Shown here: in pieces, positions 35,257-42,814 of the stretch
Position numbering within the stretch: the first letter of the stretch is position 1
Layout: the number at the start of each line of letters is the position of its first letter
Assembly: GCA_902363675.1 (NCBI GenBank)
Contig: CABJAV010000006.1
Coordinates: 1-64,000, forward strand
Source of the DNA: Lachnospiraceae bacterium
GTDB taxonomy: Bacteria; Bacillota; Clostridia; Lachnospirales; Lachnospiraceae
Length of the DNA stretch: 64,000 nt
Direction of reading: 5' to 3'
Notes under the pieces: model-generated
The model's database searches: none
What the model was told of the DNA's origin: nothing
Seen by the model: only the letters and a program-made list of their open reading frames with translations
Program-made: the position numbers and the translations under genes

Positions 35257-37410
35257 ATGTCAATTAAAATTGCACTCGCAGGTAACCCAAACTGCGGTAA
35301 GACAACGTTGTTTAATGCGTTGACCGGTGCAAACCAGTATGTTGGTAACTGGCCAGGCGTAACAGTCGAGAAAAAAGAAGGAAAATTAAAGGGACACAAG
35401 GATGTTGTGATCATGGATTTACCTGGTATCTATTCCTTATCTCCATACACATTGGAGGAAGTGGTAGCCAGAAATTACCTGATCGGTGAGCGTCCGGACG
35501 CAATCATCAATATCATTGATGGAACGAACATTGAGCGTAACCTTTATCTTACAACACAGATTATTGAGCTTGGTATCCCTGTTATTATGGCCGTCAACAT
35601 GATGGATCTTGTTACAAAGAACGGTGACCAGATCAATATCAAAGCATTAGGTGATGCTTTAGGATGCGAAGTAGTTGAAATCTCTGCTTTGAAAGGAACT
35701 GGCGTAACAAAGGCTGCTGAGAAAGCAGTAGCTGCAGCACAGCAGAAGAAAGCAGTTAATCGTGTACATGCATTTTCGGCTGATGTAGAGAACTGTATCA
35801 GCACAGTAGAGGATAAGCTTGGAAGCACAGTTGCAGAAGAACAGAAGAGATTCTTCGCAATCAAATTGATCGAGCGTGATTCAAAAATTTCGGATCAGCT
35901 TTCAGCTGTTCCGGATGTATCAGCAGAAATCAATGCATTGGAAGAGAAGATGGATGATGATACAGAGAGTATTATCACAAACGAAAGATATACATACATC
36001 ACTTCTATCATTGGAAAATGTGTAAAGAAAGCAACCGGAAAAGAAAAGCTTACAACTTCTGACAAGATCGATAAGATTGTAACAAACCGTTTTGCTGCAT
36101 TACCAATTTTTGCATTGATTATGTTCGTTGTTTACTATGTTTCCGTAACAACCGTTGGAGCGTTCTTAACAGACTGGACAAATGATACTTTATTTGGTGA
36201 GTGGATTATTCCTGGTGCACAGTCATTCTTTGACAACATTGGATGTGCTGCATGGCTGAGCGGATTGATCGTTGATGGTATTATCTCCGGTGTCGGTGCT
36301 GTACTTGGTTTCGTACCACAGATGCTTGTATTATTCATCTTCCTTGCATTCCTTGAGGGATGCGGATACATGGCGCGTGTTGCCTTTATCATGGACCGTA
36401 TTTTCCGTAAATTCGGTTTATCAGGAAAATCATTCATTCCTATGCTGATTGGTACAGGATGTGGTGTTCCTGGTGTTATGGCCAGCCGTACAATTGAAAA
36501 CGAACGTGACCGTCGTATGACAATTATGACAACCACATTTATTCCTTGTGGAGCAAAGCTTCCAATTATCGCTTTGATCGCAGGTGCATTCTTTGATAAC
36601 GCAGGATGGGTTTCATGGTCTGCATATTTTGTTGGTATCGCAGCAATCATCTGCTCTGGTATCATCTTAAAGAAAACAAAGATGTTCTCCGGAGAACCGG
36701 CACCATTCGTTATGGAGCTTCCATCTTACCATCTTCCAACTGTAGGCAGCGTACTTCGCAGCATGTGGGAGCGTGGATGGTCTTTCATCAAGAAAGCCGG
36801 AACAATCATTTTGTTATCTACCATCGTAGTATGGTTCACAACTTACTTCGGAGTTGTAGACGGATCCTTCCGTATGCTCTCTGATGAAGAAATCGATTAT
36901 AGTATCTTGGCAGCTATCGGTAAAGGCATTTCATGGATTTTCATTCCACTTGGATGGGGAGACTGGAAGTCTGCAGTGGCAGCTGTTACCGGATTAGTAG
37001 CAAAAGAGAACGTAGTAGGTACATTTGGTATCCTATTCCACTATGGAGAAGTCGGAGAGGCCGGAGAAGAAATCTGGACAAACCTTTCTGCAAACATGAC
37101 TGCAATCGCAGCATACTCTTACTTAGTATTTAACCTCTTATGTGCACCTTGCTTCGCAGCAATGGGAGCAATCAAGCGTGAGATGAACAACGCAAAATGG
37201 TTCTGGTTTGCAATCGGATACCAGTGTGGTCTTGCATACCTTGTATCTTTATGTATCTTCCAGATCGGTGGATTATTCACAGGTGCGGCAACATTTGGAT
37301 TCTGGACAATCGTAGCAATCGCTATCATTATCGGATTTATCTATATGCTTGTTCGTCCTTATAAGGAAAGTACAACATTAGAGGAAAATGTAAAAATCGC
37401 TACAAAATAA
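35257..37410 (+). CDS. feoB: Ferrous iron transport protein B
   Basis: FeoB, 717 residues. N-terminal G-domain: G1 GNPNCGKTT, G3 DLPGIYSL, G4 NMMD, G5 SALKGTG. A GDI helical domain follows, then a polytopic membrane domain (from about 285) with two gate regions, including FIPMLIGTGCGVPGVMASRT and TFIPCGAKLPII, whose Cys residues are conserved in the family. It imports Fe(II) powered by GTP hydrolysis. Codon use is biased to strongly expressed types. It is followed after 18 bases by a short Fur-like gene. Confidence 0.97.
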   Translation: MSIKIALAGNPNCGKTTLFNALTGANQYVGNWPGVTVEKKEGKLKGHKDVVIMDLPGIYSLSPYTLEEVVARNYLIGERPDAIINIIDGTNIERNLYLTTQIIELGIPVIMAVNMMDLVTKNGDQINIKALGDALGCEVVEISALKGTGVTKAAEKAVAAAQQKKAVNRVHAFSADVENCISTVEDKLGSTVAEEQKRFFAIKLIERDSKISDQLSAVPDVSAEINALEEKMDDDTESIITNERYTYITSIIGKCVKKATGKEKLTTSDKIDKIVTNRFAALPIFALIMFVVYYVSVTTVGAFLTDWTNDTLFGEWIIPGAQSFFDNIGCAAWLSGLIVDGIISGVGAVLGFVPQMLVLFIFLAFLEGCGYMARVAFIMDRIFRKFGLSGKSFIPMLIGTGCGVPGVMASRTIENERDRRMTIMTTTFIPCGAKLPIIALIAGAFFDNAGWVSWSAYFVGIAAIICSGIILKKTKMFSGEPAPFVMELPSYHLPTVGSVLRSMWERGWSFIKKAGTIILLSTIVVWFTTYFGVVDGSFRMLSDEEIDYSILAAIGKGISWIFIPLGWGDWKSAVAAVTGLVAKENVVGTFGILFHYGEVGEAGEEIWTNLSANMTAIAAYSYLVFNLLCAPCFAAMGAIKREMNNAKWFWFAIGYQCGLAYLVSLCIFQIGGLFTGAATFGFWTIVAIAIIIGFIYMLVRPYKESTTLEENVKIATK

Positions 37411-37428
37411 GATTCAAAGGAGGCAGTT

Positions 37429-37683
37429 ATGTCAGCAGAACAGCAGGAACAAAAACAAATCATCATCGAGCGGCTGAAAGAGGACGGCTGCCGAATTACA
37501 AAGCAGCGTCTGATGCTTTTGGATATCATTCTTGAAGATGAGTGCTCAAGCTGTAAAGAGATTTATTACCGGGCATCCAAAAAGGACCCGTCAATCGGTA
37601 CAGCCACAGTATATCGTATGATCAATACGTTAGAAGATATCGGTGCAATCAGTCGGAAAAATATGTACAAAATCAGTGTATAA
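37429..37683 (+). CDS. Mini-Fur: DNA-binding domain of a Fur-family regulator
   Basis: An 84-residue protein consisting only of the winged-helix half of a Fur regulator: RITKQRLMLLDIILEDECSS, CKEIYYRASKKDPSIGTATVYRMINTLEDIGAI, then a stop after RKNMYKISV. The normal C-terminal dimerisation and metal-binding domain (His/Cys motifs, about 60 residues) is absent. The gene has a strong AAAGGAGG site and is followed by its own terminator, so it looks like a real short gene rather than a broken one. Placement at the end of the feo operon suggests it modulates iron genes (inference). Confidence 0.8.
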   Translation: MSAEQQEQKQIIIERLKEDGCRITKQRLMLLDIILEDECSSCKEIYYRASKKDPSIGTATVYRMINTLEDIGAISRKNMYKISV

Positions 37684-37686
37684 TAC

Positions 37687-37728
37687 GAAGGAGATCTGCA
37701 TACAAAAAGTATGTGGGTCTTCTTTTTT
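37687..37728 (+). terminator. Terminator of the feo operon
   Basis: Stem pairing GATCTGCATAC with GTATGTGGGTC (G-U pairs included) around AAAAA, extended by GAAG/CTTC, with a trailing run of six T. Confidence 0.75.
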
Positions 37729-37774
37729 ATACTTTTTGAACTTGTTTATTGAGAATTCTTTTCAAACAACAGCC

Positions 37775-37827
37775 TTGACAAAATGTTCTGAATTAGTTAT
37801 ATTTAATATGCGTTAGAGATAACTAAC
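37775..37827 (+). promoter_or_regulatory. Promoter and GTTAG-N6-CTAAC operator of DUF3793-flavodoxin
   Basis: TTGACA at 37775-37780, a 17-base spacer, TATATT at 37798-37803. The palindrome GTTAGAGATAACTAAC at 37812-37827 sits at the likely transcription start. It shares both five-base arms and the spacing of the feo operator. Confidence 0.75.
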
Positions 37828-37848
37828 TCACATGTAAGGAGATGGATT

Positions 37849-38466
37849 ATGTGCCAGGAAATTTTTCGCATGATGGGAACAATGAATCAGGACAGCGTTG
37901 AGTTTCAGCTTGCATTGCAGTGTGCTCCACTGATTACAGGAATCAAGATTTCAAATCTGCTCATGGTTGCAGCTGAAAACGAAGACCTGGTTATGGATCT
38001 TGTACAGGGATCCGGAATTACCTGTTTTTGTGTTATGCGGACAACAAAGAAAACCGCCTTCCTCTTATATCGTAAAGCCAAGCTGGAAGCTTACATATTT
38101 AAGCCGGAAGTACAGCAGTTGCTCAGAAAGCTTGGATACGAGGATTTTTCTTTGGAGAACGTATTACATAGTTTTCGCAAAAAATATCAGGTACATATGA
38201 ACCAGGGAAAGCAGTTCCCTCATGAGATGGGGCTGCTCCTTGGATATCCGGTAGAAGATGTGGTCGGCTTTATGGAAAATAACGGTAAGAATTATCTGTA
38301 TTCCGGATATTGGAAAGTATATGCGGATGTTCCAGCAAAGAAACACATTTTTACACGATATGACGAAGCAAGAGAAACACTGATTCGTCTGTTGGCAAAT
38401 GATATTGGAATCCGGTTGATCTTTGAAATTTACCGGGATGAAAGTATAAAAGAAATAGCTGTTTAG
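37849..38466 (+). CDS. DUF3793 family protein
   Basis: A 205-residue soluble protein of the DUF3793 family, common in Clostridia: FQLALQCAPLITGIKISNLL, LYRKAKLEAYIF and FPHEMGLLLGYPVEDVVGFM are its conserved blocks, the last with GYP.EDV.GF. No catalytic function is known to me. It is encoded 12 bases before flavodoxin under a promoter with the feo-type operator, so a role in iron-starved electron transfer is likely (inference from context). Confidence 0.88.
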   Translation: MCQEIFRMMGTMNQDSVEFQLALQCAPLITGIKISNLLMVAAENEDLVMDLVQGSGITCFCVMRTTKKTAFLLYRKAKLEAYIFKPEVQQLLRKLGYEDFSLENVLHSFRKKYQVHMNQGKQFPHEMGLLLGYPVEDVVGFMENNGKNYLYSGYWKVYADVPAKKHIFTRYDEARETLIRLLANDIGIRLIFEIYRDESIKEIAV

Positions 38467-38478
38467 GAGGAAAAGAAA

Positions 38479-38910
38479 ATGAGTAAAGTATGTGTGGTTT
38501 ATTGGTCACAGTCAGGAAATACGCAGGCAATGGCAGAGGCAGTCGGTAAGGGTGCAAGTGATGCAGGTGCAGATGTTTCTGTTGTATATGTTGGCGATGC
38601 TACATTAGATGCTTTAAAAGAGTGCAAGGCATTTGCTTTAGGATGCCCTGCTATGGGCGCTGAAGTCTTGGAAGAAGCTGAGATGGAGCCATTTGTTGCA
38701 GATGTAGAAGGCATCTGTTCAGGAAAGACAATTGGTCTGTTCGGCTCTTACGGATGGGGCGATGGCCAGTGGATGCGTGATTGGGAAGAGCGCATGAGTG
38801 GTGCTGGTGCAACAATCAGCGGTGGCGAAGGCGTTATCTGTCAGGAAGCACCGGATGCTGATGCATTAGCTGCATGTGAGGCGCTTGGCAAAGCTCTCGC
38901 AGCTGTATAA
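38479..38910 (+). CDS. Flavodoxin (short-chain)
   Basis: Short-chain flavodoxin of 143 residues; it carries electrons with FMN and typically replaces ferredoxin when iron is short. The phosphate-binding loop is YWSQSGNTQAMA near the N-terminus. The isoalloxazine loops are GCPAMGAEVLEE and GSYGWGDGQWMRDW, with Trp and Gly typical of this type. The gene sits behind DUF3793 with AGGAGG upstream and shares its promoter. Confidence 0.95.
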   Translation: MSKVCVVYWSQSGNTQAMAEAVGKGASDAGADVSVVYVGDATLDALKECKAFALGCPAMGAEVLEEAEMEPFVADVEGICSGKTIGLFGSYGWGDGQWMRDWEERMSGAGATISGGEGVICQEAPDADALAACEALGKALAAV

Positions 38911-38915
38911 AATCG

Positions 38916-39020
38916 GGAAAATCGGTTAAAACCGTTTTCTATAAATATTATCTCCGCAAAGGAAACTTTGCTCCTAGTGTAAATCCGAGCCATCGCGAAA
39001 GCGGTGGCTCGCTCTCTTTT
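38916..39020 (+). terminator. Hairpins and terminator after flavodoxin
   Basis: Three stems in a row: GAAAATCGGT/ACCGTTTTC (about 38916-38941), GCAAAG-GAAA-CTTTGC (38956-38971), and CGAGCCATCGC/GCGGTGGCTCG (about 38986-39011) followed by CTCTCTTTT. The last is the likeliest terminator. The rest of this 333-base gap contains the repeat at 39103-39187. Confidence 0.6.
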
Positions 39021-39102
39021 ATATTCAAAAAAATCAGAAATAATTACTTGGAACCCTTATAAATATCTCCTTGCAGAACGAGAAAAATTAGAATATATTG
39101 TA

Positions 39103-39187
39103 GATAGTACCAAGTTTTCTATGAAAAATTTGGTATGCAGCGTCAGCCTATTTGCTGAAAGCAAATTTTGCATGGGCTTACGTTCAA
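39103..39187 (+). repeat. Structured 85-bp repeat, copy 1
   Basis: About 80% identical to 55228-55311. Two hairpins: CCAAGTTTTC with GAAAAATTTGG, and an outer stem joining GCGTCAGCC to the GGGCTTACGT end around an inner TTTGC-TGAAA-GCAAA. Several differences between copies keep pairing. It lies 57 bases before a nucleosidase-like gene on the same strand. Confidence 0.75.
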
Positions 39188-39243
39188 GAGATAGATGGAA
39201 CAGGTTATGAAACCTGAAAAAGATAGAAACAAGAGGAACAACG

Positions 39244-40095
39244 GTGATCACAATTTATTGTGCGCTTTATGCAGAAGCGCAATATCTGATACAATATTTC
39301 GAACTGAAAAAGGATGCTAAAGTAACGCATTTTCAAATGTTTTCCAATGAAAAAAAGGATATCCGGGTAGTAATTACCGGAGTCGGTAAAATCAATATGG
39401 TAGTAGCGATAGCAGAACTTTCGGCTTTGTATCCGCCAAAAGCGGAAGATATTATTGTGAATTATGGAAGTTGTGCGGTGAAGAATTGTGCGGTGGGAAG
39501 TATATTTATGTGTAACAAGATTGTAGAAGAGTTGACGGCACGTACATTTTATCCGGACATGTTATACCAGCATCCGTTTGCGGAAGCCTGCCTACATACG
39601 GTAGAAAAGGAAAAGCTGGAGAATTTGGCTGACGATTGTATTTATGACATGGAGGCGGCAGCTTTCTATCAAGGAGCAGCTTTTTATTATGGACCGCATC
39701 AGATGCTTTTTCTAAAGGCTGTCACAGATCATGGAGATATTCATGCTGAGGATCCGAAGGAATTTCAAAAACGCTTCTGCAACATTATGAATCAGGCAGG
39801 AGAAGAAATTGCCGCGTATTTGGATGAAAAATTACAGACGAATATTCAGGAGGAAGAGTGGAAGCTGGCTATGCAGGAGACGGCTTTTGAAGATCGTGTA
39901 AGACAGTTGGCAGAAGATCTGCATTGTTCAAAAACAATGGAAGCTACCGTGCGTCAGCTGATGCGATACTGGAAGCTTGCCGGTATAGATGTAAACACAT
40001 TGCTTGCGCCGTTTTACGACAGTGAAAAACTACCATGTAAAGATAAAAGGGAAGGGAGCAGAATACTCAATGAATTACGCACAAAATGGTTATAA
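39244..40095 (+). CDS. Nucleoside phosphorylase/nucleosidase-like protein
   Basis: A 283-residue protein whose first 200 residues are a PNP/MTA-SAH-nucleosidase fold: VVITGVGKINMVVAIAEL, IIVNYGSCAV and the signature DMEAAAFYQGA with the ribose-binding Met-Glu. A helical C-terminal extension of about 80 residues (EDRVRQLAEDLHCSKTMEATV onward) is outside the usual fold. Start is GTG behind GAGGAAC. It overlaps the spore-photoproduct-lyase-like gene by 26 bases, so the two are coupled. Perhaps it clears 5'-deoxyadenosine or a related radical SAM by-product (inference). Confidence 0.78.
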   Translation: MITIYCALYAEAQYLIQYFELKKDAKVTHFQMFSNEKKDIRVVITGVGKINMVVAIAELSALYPPKAEDIIVNYGSCAVKNCAVGSIFMCNKIVEELTARTFYPDMLYQHPFAEACLHTVEKEKLENLADDCIYDMEAAAFYQGAAFYYGPHQMLFLKAVTDHGDIHAEDPKEFQKRFCNIMNQAGEEIAAYLDEKLQTNIQEEEWKLAMQETAFEDRVRQLAEDLHCSKTMEATVRQLMRYWKLAGIDVNTLLAPFYDSEKLPCKDKREGSRILNELRTKWL

Positions 40096-41101
40096 CAGTG
40101 CTTTTTCCCATATATATGTGGAGGAACGTATTCTTTCACATCCCAGAACGCAGAAAATTCTGGCGCATTTTCCAAATGCACAAGTGATTTCCATTGGACA
40201 TTATAAAGATGTGTTTTGCCGGAGAGGACAACAATATGTCCAGCAGCATCAGGCGCAGAATCTGATTCTTGCTAAGAAAGAAGATCATTTTATTTATGAG
40301 GGGGCGAAACCCTGTCAGGATTTTGGAAATGAGCATTTCTATTACTGTTCGACAATGATGAACTGCATGTTCGATTGCAGTTATTGTTATCTGAAAGGCA
40401 TGTATCCGTCCGGGCATATGGTCATATTTGTCAATCTTGAAGATTATTTTGAAAAGCTCGAAGAGATGCTGGCAAAGAGTGAAATCTATTTGTGCGTGTC
40501 CTATGATGCGGATCTTCTGGCGATGGATTCCCTGACAGGATATGCGTCAGCATGGGCAGATTTTGCAAAAAAGCATGGAAATTTGAAAATAGAGATTCGA
40601 ACAAAAAGTGCGCGTATGGAGATGTGGGAGCAGTGTGAACCAGCATCCAATGTTATTTACGCATTTACTGTAGCTCCAGAGGAAATTATTGCAGCCAGTG
40701 AGAAAAAGACACCGTCGGCAAAAGCACGTATTGCCTGTGCTGCTGAAGGAGTCAAAAGAGGATTTGCTGTGCGGCTGTGTTTTGATCCGATGCTGTATCT
40801 GCCAAATTGGAAAGAATATTATGGAAATCTGTTGGAAGCATTTGATCAGGCATTTGTTGAAAAAGGTTGTCGCTTTTCGGATGTGATGGATGTGAGTGTT
40901 GGTGCATTCCGCATTTCACAGGATTACATGAAAAAAATAAGGCGTGTGGAGCCGGATTCCGTGATTGTGCAGTTCCCGTTTGTCAATGAAGGCGGCATAT
41001 ATCAGTATCCCAGGTCTCTGTTAGAACGGATGGAACAGTATCTGGTGGAAGAGCTGGAAAAGCGTATTCCGCGTAATCGTATTTTTTTGGACAGGGAGTG
41101 A
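40070..41101 (+). CDS. splB: Spore photoproduct lyase family radical SAM protein
   Basis: A 343-residue radical SAM protein of the spore photoproduct lyase type, which splits the thymine dimer 5-thyminyl-5,6-dihydrothymine in germinating spores. The cluster motif is MFDCSYCYLKG with the first Cys four residues before (C-x3-C-x2-C). KIEIRTKSARMEMW and VRLCFDPML match SplB. The C-terminal Cys needed as hydrogen donor in B. subtilis SplB (Cys141) corresponds to a region I cannot align with certainty. The start is the ATG behind GGGAG, inside the upstream gene. An SDR gene follows directly. Confidence 0.82.
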   Translation: MNYAQNGYNSAFSHIYVEERILSHPRTQKILAHFPNAQVISIGHYKDVFCRRGQQYVQQHQAQNLILAKKEDHFIYEGAKPCQDFGNEHFYYCSTMMNCMFDCSYCYLKGMYPSGHMVIFVNLEDYFEKLEEMLAKSEIYLCVSYDADLLAMDSLTGYASAWADFAKKHGNLKIEIRTKSARMEMWEQCEPASNVIYAFTVAPEEIIAASEKKTPSAKARIACAAEGVKRGFAVRLCFDPMLYLPNWKEYYGNLLEAFDQAFVEKGCRFSDVMDVSVGAFRISQDYMKKIRRVEPDSVIVQFPFVNEGGIYQYPRSLLERMEQYLVEELEKRIPRNRIFLDRE

Positions 41102-41109
41102 AAAAGATA

Positions 41110-41844
41110 ATGCAACAGAAAAAGAGTGCAATTGTAACGGGAGCAAGTTCCGGCATTGGATTTTCCATTGCAAAAGAATTGTGTAATCTTGGATATGAGG
41201 TATATGGATTCGGCCGTAATTTTTCAAAAGCAGAGGTTGCTTCCTATATAGAAACACAACCCTTGTTCCATGCAAAGGTCTGTGACCTTTTAGAAACGCA
41301 GCGAATGTGCGATATGGCAAAAGGGATCGCAAAGAGTACGCAACTGCATATTTTAGTCAATGCGGCCGGTGTTGGATATTATGGACTGCATGAAGAATTG
41401 AACGTAAAACAGATTCAGACATTGGTGCGCACCAACCTGGAAGTGCCGATGATCCTGACGAATCGTCTGCTTCGCACGTTAAAACAAAACAGAGGACATA
41501 TCATCAATGTTTCCTCCATCACAGCAAAACAGAATAATCCGCATGGCTGTGCATATGGTGCAGTAAAAGCAGGACTGACCAGCTTTGGCGCAAGCCTTTT
41601 TGAAGAGGCGCGAAAGTACGGGATTAAGGTAACGACAATACATCCAGATATGACAGATACGGATTTGTATCGGGATGCGGATTTCACCTGTGCAAAAGAA
41701 GCAGGATGCTATTTAGAAAGCGAGCAGATTGCACAGGCAGTGCGCTTTCTGTTAGAACAGCCCAAAGGAACTGTGATTCCGGAACTTACAATCCGGCCGC
41801 AGTATCATAGAATCGCACGGAAAGCAAAGAACGCTGATGCTTAG
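41110..41844 (+). CDS. Short-chain dehydrogenase/reductase
   Basis: Classical SDR of 244 residues. TGASSGIGFSIAKEL binds the NAD(P) cofactor, NAAGVGYYG follows, and Ser in NVSSITAKQ with Tyr-x3-Lys in YGAVKAG are the catalytic residues. The start chosen is ATG at 41110; a GTG 12 bases upstream overlaps the stop of the previous gene. Substrate unknown. Its recurring place next to SplB-like genes in Clostridia suggests a shared, non-obvious pathway (inference from memory of neighbourhoods). Confidence 0.9.
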   Translation: MQQKKSAIVTGASSGIGFSIAKELCNLGYEVYGFGRNFSKAEVASYIETQPLFHAKVCDLLETQRMCDMAKGIAKSTQLHILVNAAGVGYYGLHEELNVKQIQTLVRTNLEVPMILTNRLLRTLKQNRGHIINVSSITAKQNNPHGCAYGAVKAGLTSFGASLFEEARKYGIKVTTIHPDMTDTDLYRDADFTCAKEAGCYLESEQIAQAVRFLLEQPKGTVIPELTIRPQYHRIARKAKNADA

Positions 41845-41893
41845 AAATAAAAAATATATGTAAAGAATTGTAGATAGAAAGTAAGTGGAAATA

Positions 41894-42745
41894 ATGAAAG
41901 AGAAACAACAGGGAATTTTATTTATCATATTGGCAGGATTTTTCTTTGCCTCGATGAGCTTTTTTGTACGTTTGTCGGGTGATTTGCCTACCATGGAGAA
42001 AGCATTCTTTCGAAATGCAGTGGCTGTTCTTGTGGCTGCATTTATGCTTGCACGTACAAAAGAAGGATTTCATGTACAGAAAGGCAGCTGGCCGGATTTG
42101 CTTATGCGAAGCTTTTGTGGCACGGTGGGATTAATCTGCAACTTTTATGCCGTTGATCACATGAATATTGCAGATGCAAATATTTTAAATAAGCTGTCAC
42201 CATTTTTTGCAATACTGATGTCTTATTTTATCTTAAAGGAGAAAGCAAACAAAGTAGAATGGGCATGTGTTGCAGTGGCATTTATCGGTGCTGTGTTTGT
42301 TGTAAAACCGGCATTTAATATGCAGTTTGTCAATGCAATGATCGGAGTAACTGGCGGTCTTGGAGCTGGCATTGCTTATACATTTGTGCGCAAACTTGGC
42401 AAAAAGGGAGAACGTGGACCGATTATCGTCATGGTGTTTTCGACATTTTCCTGCCTGTGTACAGTTCCGTTTCTGATCTCAGAATTTCAGCCGATGAAAG
42501 CGGTGCAGCTTCTTTGTCTGCTGATGGCGGGAGTCAGTGCTGCCGGAGGGCAGATCTTTATAACCAAGGCATATACAAAAGCACCGGCAAAGGAAATTTC
42601 AGTATTTGATTATACCCAGGTGCTGTTTGCTGCATTGCTGGGATTTGTGTTCTTCGGGCAGATTCCGGATTGGATGAGTCTGGTGGGATATCTGATCATT
42701 ATTGGAAGTGCAATCTTCAAATGGAACTACTTACGTAAAGAATAA
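41894..42745 (+). CDS. EamA/DMT-family transporter
   Basis: Drug/metabolite transporter of 283 residues with ten predicted membrane segments in two EamA repeats. GILFIILAGFFFASMSFFVRL and later LLGFVFFGQIPDWMSLVGYLIIIGSA, quoted in part, mark the first and last helices; the repeat motif FILKEKANKVEWACVAVAFI lies mid-protein. It resembles the SAM/metabolite exporters near COG0697. Substrate unknown. The start is ATG 41894 rather than the GTG nine bases upstream. Confidence 0.88.
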   Translation: MKEKQQGILFIILAGFFFASMSFFVRLSGDLPTMEKAFFRNAVAVLVAAFMLARTKEGFHVQKGSWPDLLMRSFCGTVGLICNFYAVDHMNIADANILNKLSPFFAILMSYFILKEKANKVEWACVAVAFIGAVFVVKPAFNMQFVNAMIGVTGGLGAGIAYTFVRKLGKKGERGPIIVMVFSTFSCLCTVPFLISEFQPMKAVQLLCLLMAGVSAAGGQIFITKAYTKAPAKEISVFDYTQVLFAALLGFVFFGQIPDWMSLVGYLIIIGSAIFKWNYLRKE

Positions 42746-42768
42746 AAAGATGAGGCGCGTATAGACTT

Positions 42769-42809
42769 ACGTTAAAAGGACTGCCGTTTTCCGGCAGTCC
42801 TTTTAACGT
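42769..42809. terminator. Bidirectional terminator between the EamA and activase genes
   Basis: Perfect 18-base stem (42769-42786 with 42792-42809), loop TTTTC, and A-rich and T-rich ends on either side. It serves two convergent genes. Confidence 0.88.
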
Positions 42810-42814
42810 ACACT

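Noticed and set aside
39004..39210. Open frame of 68 codons between flavodoxin and the nucleosidase gene
   Set aside because: It runs through the terminator and the structured repeat and has no ribosome binding site or recognisable protein pattern.
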